NCBI GenBank assembly: GCA_038240015.1
Contig: JBBSEF010000083.1
Span: 1-12,342, forward strand
Direction of reading: 5' to 3'
DNA: 12,342 bases
Source of the DNA: CAHJXF01 sp038240015
GTDB taxonomy: Bacteria > Pseudomonadota > Gammaproteobacteria > Burkholderiales > Burkholderiaceae_D
Of the stretch, positions 1 through 6,457 are shown one piece after another. The first letter of the stretch is position 1. Each line of letters begins with the position of its first letter. The notes beneath the pieces were generated by a model. The model was not told the origin of the DNA. It ran no database searches and worked only from the letters and a program-made list of their open reading frames with translations. Both the position numbers and the translations under genes were made by a program.

Positions 1-846
1 CTTCACCGCCTCGACATATGCACGCACCGCTGCTTCGGCATCGCGCGACGAGCCGTCGTCGGCCTGCGCAAAATTTTTCACGAAGCGCGGCCTGCGTCCC
101 GGATAAATGCCGAGCATGTCGTGAAGCACCAGCACTTGACCGTCGCACTGCGCGCCCGCGCCGATGCCGATCGTCGCGATGCGCAATGCCCCGGTGACGC
201 GCGCCGCGAGCAACGCGGGCACCATCTCGAGCACCAGCATCGCGGCGCCCGCCGCTTCGATCGCGCGCGCATCCGCAAGCAGTCGTTCGGCATCGTCATC
301 GGCCCTGGCCTGCACTCGATAACCGCCGAGTTGATGCACGCTCTGCGGCGTCAGCCCCAGATGCCCGCACACCGGAATGCCGCGCGCCGTGATGAAAGCG
401 ATCGTTTCCATCAGCCATGCGTTGTCGCGCCCCGCGCCTTCGATCTTGATCATCTGCGCGCCGGCCTGCATCAGCGTAGCGGCGCTTCGATATGCGGCCG
501 CCGGCGAAGAGTGGTACGAGCCGAACGGCAGGTCGCCGATCAACCATGCCTTGCCGTCGGCATTCATCAGCCCACGGGCGACGCAGGCGACGTGATAGCG
601 CATCTGTTCGAGCGTGACGGGCAGCGTCGACGACTCGCCCTGAATCACCATGCCAAGCGAATCGCCGACCAGAAGGACGTCGACGCCCGCGCGATCGCAA
701 AGCGCGGCGAAGCTCGCGTCGTAGCAAGTCAGCATCGCGATGCGCTCGCTCGCCGCGCACATCTCGAAGAGGCGCGGCAGCGTCATCGTCTTGCGCGCAG
801 CGTGATCGCTCGAGGCTGCTTCGCAGACGGCGGAAGGAGGGTGCAT
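1..846 (-). CDS. panB: 3-methyl-2-oxobutanoate hydroxymethyltransferase (PanB), 3' end cut by window edge
   Basis: PanB transfers a hydroxymethyl group from 5,10-methylene-tetrahydrofolate to alpha-ketoisovalerate, giving ketopantoate, the first committed step of pantothenate and CoA synthesis in the cytoplasm. The 282 codons seen read as PanB throughout. From the start chosen, Mg2+ and substrate residues known in the family are visible: VGDSLG (D62), GDLPFGSY (D105), MIKIEG (K134, E136), CGHLGLTPQSV (H162) and LEMVP (E207). The C-terminal IGIGAGAQCDGQVLVLHDML and RPRFVKNF stretches are also present. The stop lies beyond position 1. The ATG at 846 gives an N-terminus about 15-20 residues longer than in E. 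coli; the in-frame ATG at 786 would give a family-like length. Neither start has a strong ribosome-binding site, and the frame stays open further upstream. The gene is separated from its usual neighbour, the kinase gene, by an oppositely oriented gene, so it probably has its own promoter. The identification is firm; the exact start is not. Confidence 0.95.
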   Translation of the reverse strand, partial: MHPPSAVCEAASSDHAARKTMTLPRLFEMCAASERIAMLTCYDASFAALCDRAGVDVLLVGDSLGMVIQGESSTLPVTLEQMRYHVACVARGLMNADGKAWLIGDLPFGSYHSSPAAAYRSAATLMQAGAQMIKIEGAGRDNAWLMETIAFITARGIPVCGHLGLTPQSVHQLGGYRVQARADDDAERLLADARAIEAAGAAMLVLEMVPALLAARVTGALRIATIGIGAGAQCDGQVLVLHDMLGIYPGRRPRFVKNFAQADDGSSRDAEAAVRAYVEAVK

Positions 847-1133
847 CGCTTCCAGACGGTCCACGTCGATTCCATTTCTCGGAGTGTGATTCCAGCTTGC
901 GCAGTCTAGTGGTGCGTAGCGAGAACGCCTAAATTGCACCTTGCCGGAATTCGCCGAATCCACCAAGAGATCTCGTCATGTCCCGCATCCCCACTCCCTG
1001 CCCCAACATCGAGATCGACTTCCCGGTGATCGACGCCAAGGAGGCGTGAGCAGACCTGCGCCATCATCGCGGTCGGCGGACCGTTCGCTCCGTCGACCGC
1101 TTTGCATCCGTCCAACTTGATCGAGGTAGAAGA
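847..1133. other. Divergent intergenic region between panB and the DUF1348 gene
   Basis: This 287-bp stretch separates two genes that point away from each other and must hold promoters for both. No convincing -35/-10 pair was found on either strand. Two items stand out. One is a 23-codon ORF at 978-1049. The other is a textbook Shine-Dalgarno core, AAGGAGG, at 1038-1044, with no start codon at a useful distance after it: the GTG at 1046 is only one base away. Together they suggest that a gene was lost or rearranged here. Confidence 0.5.
978..1049 (+). pseudogene. Short 23-codon ORF, possible gene remnant or leader
   Basis: An ATG preceded by the purine-rich AAGAGA opens a frame that stops with TGA at 1047-1049. 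It begins MSRIPTP, which resembles the N-terminus of carboxymuconolactone decarboxylase (AhpD-like) family proteins as I remember them. The rest of the peptide does not continue that match. It could be the stub of a deleted gene, an untranslated accident, or a leader for the downstream DUF1348 gene, whose start lies 84 nt past the stop. A seven-residue resemblance is weak evidence. Confidence 0.2.
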
Positions 1134-1598
1134 ATGAACCGTCCGCCGTTGCCACCGTTTACGCACGAAACCGCGACGCAGAAGGTGCGTCTCGCCGAAG
1201 ACGCCTGGAACAGCCGCGATCCTGCGCGCGTCGCGCAGGCCTACACGGTCGATAGCCGCTGGCGCAATCGCTCACAGTTCGTAGAGGGACGTGACGCGAT
1301 CGCGGCCTTTCTGCAAGCGAAATGGCAACGCGAGCTGGACTATCGACTGATCAAGGAGCTCTGGGCTTTTCTCGACAACCGCATCGCCGTGCGCTTCGCC
1401 TACGAATGCCACGACGACAGCGGTCAGTGGTATCGCAGCTATGGCAACGAGATGTGGGAATTCGATGAGCATGGACTGATGCGTGCACGCATCGCAAGCA
1501 TCAACGACCTTGCCATCGCCGTGGAAGACAGGAAGTATCGCTGGCCGTCGGGCCGGCGGCCCGATCATCACGCCTCGTTGAGTGAACTCGGCCTTTGA
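1134..1598 (+). CDS. DUF1348 / nuclear transport factor 2-like family protein
   Basis: The product is 154 residues, the usual length for the DUF1348 family, a branch of the NTF2-like (SnoaL-type) cone-shaped alpha+beta fold. Family hallmarks run through the whole protein: the WNSRDPARVAQAYT helix near residues 26-39, DSRWRNR with a downstream GRDAI, ELDYRLIKELWAF, NRIAVRFAYE, and WYRSYGNEMWEFDEHGL with ASIND near the end. The fold often makes a small-molecule pocket, but the biochemical role of DUF1348 proteins is not established, and no substrate can be read from the sequence. The start is well supported: GAGG at 1123-1126 lies seven bases before the ATG. The gene runs against its neighbours, converging on the deoxynucleoside kinase gene with only 9 bp between the two stop codons. 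It separates that gene from panB, so it looks like an insertion into an older operon. Confidence 0.88.
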   Translation: MNRPPLPPFTHETATQKVRLAEDAWNSRDPARVAQAYTVDSRWRNRSQFVEGRDAIAAFLQAKWQRELDYRLIKELWAFLDNRIAVRFAYECHDDSGQWYRSYGNEMWEFDEHGLMRARIASINDLAIAVEDRKYRWPSGRRPDHHASLSELGL

Positions 1599-1607
1599 CA
1601 ACCTTCC

Positions 1608-2246
1608 TCAGTTGCCGCGATTGAAGAACTCGCGGCGCCCGCGCATCTGACGCACGCGATCGAGCAACATCTCGAAATCGGCGTCGTTGTGGGCGGGGTC
1701 GAATTGTTCGGTGTTGACGGTCAGCAACGGCGCGGCTTCGTACTGATAGAAGAAGCGCGTGTACGCCTCGCACAGTTGCGCGAGATAGCTCTCCGAGATC
1801 GAGACTTCCATGGTTCGTCCGCGCTCGGCGATGCGCGTCAAGAGCGCCGAAGGCGGCGCGTCCAGATAGATGACGAGATCGGGCGCCGACGTCTGTATCG
1901 CGAGGTTCGAATAGATCTGCCGATACAGATGCAGCTCGTCGTCGGCCAAGGTCAGCGATGCGAACAGCGCGTCCTTCTCGAGAAGGAAGTCGGCTACGAA
2001 CACGTCCGAGAACAGATCGCGCTGCGCCAGGTCGCGCAACTGATGAATGCGCTGAAAAAGAAAGAAGACCTGCGTCGAAAACGCGTAGCGCGCGCTGTCG
2101 CGATAGAAGCGCTCGAGAAACGGATTGGCCTCGGGGACTTCGAGCAGCGTCTCGGCGCGCAGGTGCAGGGCGATGCGTTTGGCAAGCGACGTCTTGCCGA
2201 CACCGATGGGACCCTCGATCACGAGGTGACGAACTTTATCGAGCAT
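1608..2246 (-). CDS. Deoxynucleoside kinase (dNK family)
   Basis: This predicted cytoplasmic salvage enzyme phosphorylates deoxynucleosides with ATP to give dNMPs. It is 212 residues long when started at the ATG at 2246, which places the P-loop close to the N-terminus as in the family; longer in-frame starts add an unrelated Arg/Ser-rich stretch. Visible motifs are the Walker A loop GPIGVGKT (residues 12-19), LEVPEANPFLERFY (35-48), RYAFSTQVFFLFQR (53-66), the central DLFSDVFVADFLLEKDALF region, PDLVIYLDAP (122-131) and the arginine-rich lid ERGRTMEVSISESYL (141-155). These match the bacterial deoxyadenosine/deoxyguanosine kinase type (COG1428), but the preferred base cannot be read. Its start is 37 nt beyond the stop of the YbiR-like gene, so cotranscription is likely, although no strong ribosome-binding site is visible. 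Confidence 0.92.
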   Translation of the reverse strand: MLDKVRHLVIEGPIGVGKTSLAKRIALHLRAETLLEVPEANPFLERFYRDSARYAFSTQVFFLFQRIHQLRDLAQRDLFSDVFVADFLLEKDALFASLTLADDELHLYRQIYSNLAIQTSAPDLVIYLDAPPSALLTRIAERGRTMEVSISESYLAQLCEAYTRFFYQYEAAPLLTVNTEQFDPAHNDADFEMLLDRVRQMRGRREFFNRGN

Positions 2247-2283
2247 GGGATGCGAAGAAGGAAAGAGAGGCGACGCGCTTACG

Positions 2284-3393
2284 TCAATGCGAGCACGCCC
2301 ATGTGAGCAGCGCGACGACAAAAAGGAACGGCACAGAATACGCGTGAAACACCAGCCACGCGCGGCGATCTTTCGCAAGCCGCAACGCGATCAGATTGGC
2401 GAGCGATCCGACAAAAAATCCGAAGCCGCCGATCGTGACGCCGTAGGCGATCGTGGCCCAGTCCTTCGAATATTCGGCGAGCAGGATCGCGGCCGGCACG
2501 TTGCTGATCAGTTGCGACGACAGCACCGCGGTCGCATAGAGGCGCATCGGCTCGTGAACGCCGATGGATTCGATGGCGTGACGCACGGCATCGGTCTGCG
2601 CCGCGAGCCGCAGGTCGATGAACATCAATACGAACACCGCCAGCAGCGCCCAGTCCACACCCACAAGCACGCGCCGCGCGAAGGTGGCGAAGATCACGAG
2701 TATTGTCGCGCAGGCGATCGCCGGCTGATGGGTGTCGATCAGGATCAGGAAGGGCGCGTAAAGCACCAGCGACACGATCAACAATCGACGGTCGACTGTA
2801 GCGACTTCGCGATCGTCGCAGTCGAGCTTGCGACTCGAAAATGCAACCGTGGTCAACAGCAGCAACGCGATCATCGCGATTGCAACGAGAGCAAGCATCG
2901 TGCCCATGAACGACACGAACTTCACGCCGGACTGTCCCCACAAAAACAGGTTCTGGGGATTGCCGAGAGGCGTGAGCGCAGAGCCCGCGTTGACGGCAAT
3001 CGCTTCGAACACGATCAGGCGCGTCACCGGAACCGAACCGCGCACGGAATCGGAACCTCGCAGCCGCAAGGTCAGCGGCACGATCACGAACAGCGCGACA
3101 TCGTTGGTGAGAAAGGTCGACAGCAGCGCGGATGCGCAGACCAGGAACAACGCGAGCCTGCGCTCGCTGTGAATCGCGATAATCAGGCGCCGCGCCACTA
3201 CCGACAGTGCGCCCGACGCTTCGACGCCTTTGGTCAGAACCAGCAGGCCCGTGAGCGCGAGGATGGTCGGCCAGTCGACGAGCTCGGGGTAGTCGACGAT
3301 GCGTGAAGGCGTTGCGATCGACCACGCGACGCAGATGACCGCGAGGACAAGGAAGACGACATCGCGTCTCAAAGCATTGAACGCGCGCTTCAC
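2284..3393 (-). CDS. ybiR: YbiR-like inner-membrane permease (ion transporter superfamily)
   Basis: The 369-residue polytopic membrane protein has about ten hydrophobic segments and matches E. coli YbiR in length and in its strongest motifs, as I recall that sequence. These are LTKGVEASG (53-61), STFLTNDVALF (92-102), VNAGSALTPLGNPQNLFLWG (134-153), DWALLAVFVLMFIDL (247-261), SQLISNVPAAILL (293-305) and GSLANLIALR near the C-terminus. The paired TND and SNVP motifs sit where ArsB/NhaD/SLC13-type carriers have their re-entrant hairpins, so ion or anion transport across the inner membrane is expected. The substrate is unknown, and an arsenical substrate is not implied. The start is GTG at 3393. 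The nearest purine-rich stretch (AAAAGG, 3412-3417) is 18 nt away, so translation may depend on coupling to folK, whose stop is 28 nt upstream. The gene sits between folK and the kinase gene, which I remember as adjacent in relatives. Confidence 0.85.
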   Translation of the reverse strand: MKRAFNALRRDVVFLVLAVICVAWSIATPSRIVDYPELVDWPTILALTGLLVLTKGVEASGALSVVARRLIIAIHSERRLALFLVCASALLSTFLTNDVALFVIVPLTLRLRGSDSVRGSVPVTRLIVFEAIAVNAGSALTPLGNPQNLFLWGQSGVKFVSFMGTMLALVAIAMIALLLLTTVAFSSRKLDCDDREVATVDRRLLIVSLVLYAPFLILIDTHQPAIACATILVIFATFARRVLVGVDWALLAVFVLMFIDLRLAAQTDAVRHAIESIGVHEPMRLYATAVLSSQLISNVPAAILLAEYSKDWATIAYGVTIGGFGFFVGSLANLIALRLAKDRRAWLVFHAYSVPFLFVVALLTWACSH

Positions 3394-3421
3394 AGAACCG
3401 GTGCTTAAGCGCCTTTTATGA

Positions 3422-3952
3422 TTACGCGTCGAGCAGTTCGACGCGCTGGCCTCCGATGCGCGCGGCCAATGCTTTCGCGCGACCCCGCCCCGGAATCTCG
3501 ATGTCGCCCGCGAGGTCGATCAGCGGCAACAGCACGAATGCGCGTTCGTCCATGCGCGGATGCGGCACCGTGAGGTCGGGCGTCTTGATCAGGCCGGCAC
3601 CATAGAGCAACAGATCGAGGTCGAGCGTGCGCGGCGCATTCCTGGTGGTTCGCACGCGCCCGTAGCGCGTCTCGATCGCCTGCAAGGCGAGCAGTAGTTC
3701 GTGCGCGGACAATCGCGTTTCGACTTCGGCGACCGCGTTGATGTAGTCGGGGCCGTCGCCATCGACAGGTGCGCTTCGATACAGACCCGATGCCGCTACG
3801 AACGTCGTCGAAGGCAGACCTTCCAGATCGATCAGCGCGTTCATCACCGCGTCGCGCGCGAAACCGAGGTTGGCGCCGACGCCGATGTAGGCCGTCGCGG
3901 GCTCGCGTTCGCGTTCGCGTACTCGTTCGATGTGAGGCGCAGACGCGTTCAT
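3422..3952 (-). CDS. folK: 2-amino-4-hydroxy-6-hydroxymethyldihydropteridine diphosphokinase (HPPK)
   Basis: FolK moves pyrophosphate from ATP to 6-hydroxymethyl-7,8-dihydropterin, the step before dihydropteroate synthase in folate synthesis. The 176-residue product has the family layout: AYIGVGANLG (21-30), SGLYRSAPVDGDGPDYINAV (55-74), the ETRYGRVR loop (94-101), and the signature RNAPRTLDLDLLLYG (104-118), in which D111 and D113 are the expected Mg2+ ligands. PHPRMDERAFVLLPL follows. The first 18 residues are an Arg/Glu-rich leader (RVREREREP) encoded by short GCGTTC-type repeats; homologues usually start nearer the beta strand. The ATG at 3952 overlaps the pcnB stop as ATGA, which fixes the start and suggests translational coupling. 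It is probably made in step with pcnB rather than from its own promoter. Confidence 0.96.
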   Translation of the reverse strand: MNASAPHIERVREREREPATAYIGVGANLGFARDAVMNALIDLEGLPSTTFVAASGLYRSAPVDGDGPDYINAVAEVETRLSAHELLLALQAIETRYGRVRTTRNAPRTLDLDLLLYGAGLIKTPDLTVPHPRMDERAFVLLPLIDLAGDIEIPGRGRAKALAARIGGQRVELLDA

Positions 3953-5679
3953 TCGACCGGCGGCTTGCGCGGACGGCGGCGACGCGGCTTCTTGGGCGCA
4001 GTTGCGTCCAGGGCATCGCCGTCGTGCGTTTTTTCAGCGATCGCCGGGTCTGCATCGTGCTCGCTGGCATCTCCTGGCATCTCATCGTGCTCGGAAGTTT
4101 CGCTATCGCCCTCAGGCGCATCGACCGAAGCTGCCGCACCTTCGGTCGTCGCTTTCTTCTTCTTTCGCCGTTTGCGTTTGACTCCTGTGCCGGCCATGTC
4201 GCTCGCGCTCAATTCGTTCTGCAGGGTTTCTCGGCCGGCCGAATCGGCATCGATGAAGCGCGTCCACCAATCGCCGAGCGCCGCATCGATTTCGCCGGCT
4301 GCTCCGCGCAGCAACAGAAAGTCGTATCCCGCGCGAAAACGCGGATGCTCGAGCAGCCGCCACGGCGCTCGACCCACTCTGCGTTCGAGGCGCGGCTGCA
4401 GCCCCCAGATCTCGCGCATGTCGGCCGTGTAGCGACGCTGGATCGCGAGCTTGCCGGTCTGCGCTTCGAGCACGTCGTCCATCGCGTTTCCGAGTGCGGG
4501 AATCGGATACTCGTCGCGCGCCTTGCCTTCGTTCCACTTCTTCAGCACCTCGTGCCACAACAGCGACGCGAACAGAAAGCTCGGCGTGGTCGGCTTGCCG
4601 ACGCGGATGCGCTCGTCGGTGTTCTCGAGCGCGAGCGTGACGAAGCGCTCGCCCATCGGCTGCTCGAGCACCACGTCGAGCAGCGGCAGCATGCCGTGAT
4701 GCAGACCTTCGGCGCGCAAGCGCTTCAAGCACGCGAGCGCATGGCCCGACATCAGGAGCTTCAACATCTCGTCGAACAGGCGCGCCGACGGAACGTTCTC
4801 CAGCAGCGGCGCCAATCGTGCGATCGGCTCGCGCGTCGCCTCGTCGATCGTGAAGCCCAGCTTGGCCGCGAAGCGCACCGCGCGCAGCATACGCACCGGG
4901 TCTTCGCGATAGCGCTTGTCGGGGTCGCCGATCATGCGCATGGTCCGCCCCTTGATGTCCGCGACGCCGTGGTGATAGTCGATCACGGTCTGCGTTTCGG
5001 GATCGTAGAAGAGCGCGTTGACGGTGAAGTCGCGGCGCGCGGCGTCTTCTTCCTGCGAGCCGAAAATGTTGTCGCGCAGGACGCGGCCGTGTTCATCGGA
5101 GGCGTGTTGCACGCCGCCGAGGCGTTTGTTGGTGGCGTGCCCCTGGATCGGCGGCGGCGCTTCGGCGGCTGGCACGACGCTGTTGGCGCGGAAGGTGGAT
5201 ACTTCGATCGTGTCCGCGCCGAACATCACGTGCACGAGACGAAAGCGCCGGCCGATGATGTGCGCACGGCGAAACAGCCGCTGGATTTCTTCAGGCACGG
5301 CGTCGGTCGCAATGTCGAAGTCCTTCGGCTTGACGCCCAGTAGCAGGTCGCGCACCGCACCGCCGACCACGAAGGCCTTGAATCCGTTTTCCTGCAGGGT
5401 TCTGGTCACGCGCATCGCGTTGGCGGAGACCAGCCTGGCGTCGATGCCGTGCGACGAAACCGGCACCATCACCGGTCCCAGGTTCTTGCCGCCGAACCCG
5501 CCACCGAATTTGCCGCGGCTGGCGCGCGCCGCGCGTCGCGCCGCGGTCGTCGCGCTCGCGATCGTTTTTCCGTCGGCGCTCACATCCGGCTTCGCGCCGT
5601 GCGAAACCCCGGGAACACCTGCCACGGTGGCCGGCGCAGGCCGCCTGCCGAAAATTCTATGGATGAGTTTTCTGATCAT
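3949..5679 (-). CDS. pcnB: Poly(A) polymerase I (PcnB)
   Basis: PcnB adds 3' poly(A) tails to RNA and so promotes decay by exonucleases. The class II nucleotidyltransferase core is clear in this 576-residue protein: FVVGGAVRDLLLG (103-115), DFDIATDAVPEEI with catalytic D120 and D122, RRDFTVNALFYD (215-226) and the helical YREDPVRMLRAVRFAAKLGF (257-276). Length, the long C-terminal part and the basic tail favour PcnB over a tRNA CCA-adding enzyme. About 100 residues rich in Ala, Arg and Gly precede the core. The tail alternates basic (KRKRRKKKK, about 501-509), acidic Asp/Glu/His-rich, and basic (PKKPRRRRPRKPP) blocks, probably for RNA or protein contacts. The ATG at 5679 was chosen because MIRKLIHRIFGRR is the typical beginning in relatives; it lies 23 nt inside the upstream HAD gene. 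The stop overlaps the folK start by 4 nt. Confidence 0.95.
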   Translation of the reverse strand: MIRKLIHRIFGRRPAPATVAGVPGVSHGAKPDVSADGKTIASATTAARRAARASRGKFGGGFGGKNLGPVMVPVSSHGIDARLVSANAMRVTRTLQENGFKAFVVGGAVRDLLLGVKPKDFDIATDAVPEEIQRLFRRAHIIGRRFRLVHVMFGADTIEVSTFRANSVVPAAEAPPPIQGHATNKRLGGVQHASDEHGRVLRDNIFGSQEEDAARRDFTVNALFYDPETQTVIDYHHGVADIKGRTMRMIGDPDKRYREDPVRMLRAVRFAAKLGFTIDEATREPIARLAPLLENVPSARLFDEMLKLLMSGHALACLKRLRAEGLHHGMLPLLDVVLEQPMGERFVTLALENTDERIRVGKPTTPSFLFASLLWHEVLKKWNEGKARDEYPIPALGNAMDDVLEAQTGKLAIQRRYTADMREIWGLQPRLERRVGRAPWRLLEHPRFRAGYDFLLLRGAAGEIDAALGDWWTRFIDADSAGRETLQNELSASDMAGTGVKRKRRKKKKATTEGAAASVDAPEGDSETSEHDEMPGDASEHDADPAIAEKTHDGDALDATAPKKPRRRRPRKPPVE

Positions 5680-6346
5680 CGAAGAGCGAGAGATGACGCC
5701 AGCCGCGCGCGCTGGCATGCGCGGCGAGCGTGGGGTCGGGGTTGGTCGCGACCGGTACGGTCACGTGTTCGAGCAGCGCGATATCGTTGCGCGAATCGCT
5801 GTAGAAGGTCGATGACGAAAAGCTTTCCCATCCGAGGCCGAGGCTTTCGAGCCAGCTCGTCGCGCGCGTGAGCTTGCCTTGCCTGAAGCACGGCTCGCCG
5901 CGCACGCCGCCGGTGAATCGGCCGTTCTCCTGCGCGGGGATGGTCGCAATCAAATGTTCGACGCCGAAGCGCCGCGCGATCGGCGCGGTCACGAAGGCAT
6001 TGGTCGCCGTCACGATTGCGCACAGGTCGCCGGCCGCGCGATGCGAGTCGACCAGCGCAAGCGCGCGCGGCGTGATCTTCGGCTCGACGACGGCACGCAT
6101 GAAATCCGCGTGCAGGCCGTCCAGCGTCGCGCGATCGTTCTCGGCCAGCGGCGCGAGACCGAACTCGAGGAAGGCCCGCATGTCCAGCGTGCCCGCTTTG
6201 TATTGTTCGTAGAACTCCTCGTTGCGACGCCTGAACCATTCGGCATCGACGATGCCTTTTTTCGCGAGGAAGTTGCCCCACTCGAAGTCGCTGTCGATCG
6301 GCAGCAGCGTGTGATCGAGGTCGAAGAGCGCGAGGCGGAGAGTCAT
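5657..6346 (-). CDS. HAD superfamily subfamily IB hydrolase (phosphoserine-phosphatase-like)
   Basis: This 229-residue predicted phosphatase has all four HAD motifs: I, FDLDHTLL with nucleophile D9 and acid D11; II, IVTATN (111-116); III, K158 in RQGKLT; and IV, YSDSRNDIALL (182-192) for Mg2+ binding. The helical cap between motifs I and II (about residues 20-95) places it in subfamily IB, related to SerB and CicA. The natural substrate cannot be inferred; phosphoserine, lipid phosphates and phosphosugars are all handled by relatives. The ATG at 6346 is preceded by CAGGGACGACGAGC, which is itself part of the repeat filling the gap to hda, so the repeat supplies the leader and ribosome-binding region. 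The 3' end overlaps the pcnB start by 23 nt, suggesting coupled translation. Confidence 0.9.
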   Translation of the reverse strand: MTLRLALFDLDHTLLPIDSDFEWGNFLAKKGIVDAEWFRRRNEEFYEQYKAGTLDMRAFLEFGLAPLAENDRATLDGLHADFMRAVVEPKITPRALALVDSHRAAGDLCAIVTATNAFVTAPIARRFGVEHLIATIPAQENGRFTGGVRGEPCFRQGKLTRATSWLESLGLGWESFSSSTFYSDSRNDIALLEHVTVPVATNPDPTLAAHASARGWRHLSLFDDQKTHP

Positions 6347-6350
6347 GCTC

Positions 6351-6450
6351 GTCGTCCCTGCCGGATGTCTTCACTGCGGTCGTCCCTGCGCACGGACCCA
6401 GCGGCGTAAGGAGCAAGACGCTGGATTCCCACGTGCGCGGGAACGACGGC
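6351..6450. repeat. REP-like intergenic repeat with a long imperfect hairpin
   Basis: The hda-HAD gap holds palindromic repeat DNA. The arms GTCGTCCCTGCGCAC (6379-6393) and GTGCGCGGGAACGAC (6433-6447) pair at 13 of 15 positions. Within the loop a second stem follows, CGCTGG (plus strand CCAGCG at 6398-6403) with CGCTGG at 6419-6424, so the whole 69-bp unit can fold as one hairpin. A further direct copy of the arm's first 11 bases, GTCGTCCCTGC, lies at 6351-6361, just before the HAD start codon. Read on the minus strand the unit encodes SFPRTWESS, a phrase typical of translations of the abundant TTCCCGC...GCGGGAA dispersed repeats of beta- and gammaproteobacteria. As part of the transcript it could act in mRNA processing, stability or partial termination; that is inference. 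Confidence 0.75.
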
Positions 6451-6457
6451 AGCGTCG

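Noticed and set aside
872..909. Possible second copy of the dispersed repeat near the panB start (reads SVIPACA in one frame)
   Set aside because: It lacks the paired TTCCC/GGGAA arms and any inverted structure, so the resemblance is superficial.
1599..1640. Bidirectional terminator between the convergent DUF1348 and kinase genes
   Set aside because: Only 9 bp separate the stops, and no stable stem with a T-run was found at either gene end.
2245..3306. 353-codon open frame on the plus strand over the YbiR-like gene
   Set aside because: It is the antisense shadow of a clear membrane-protein gene; its product is Arg/Gln/His-rich low-complexity sequence with no motif.
3769..5343. 524-codon open frame on the plus strand over pcnB and folK
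   Set aside because: Antisense to two firmly identified genes; the composition is dominated by Arg, Ala and Gln, as expected of a high-GC shadow frame.
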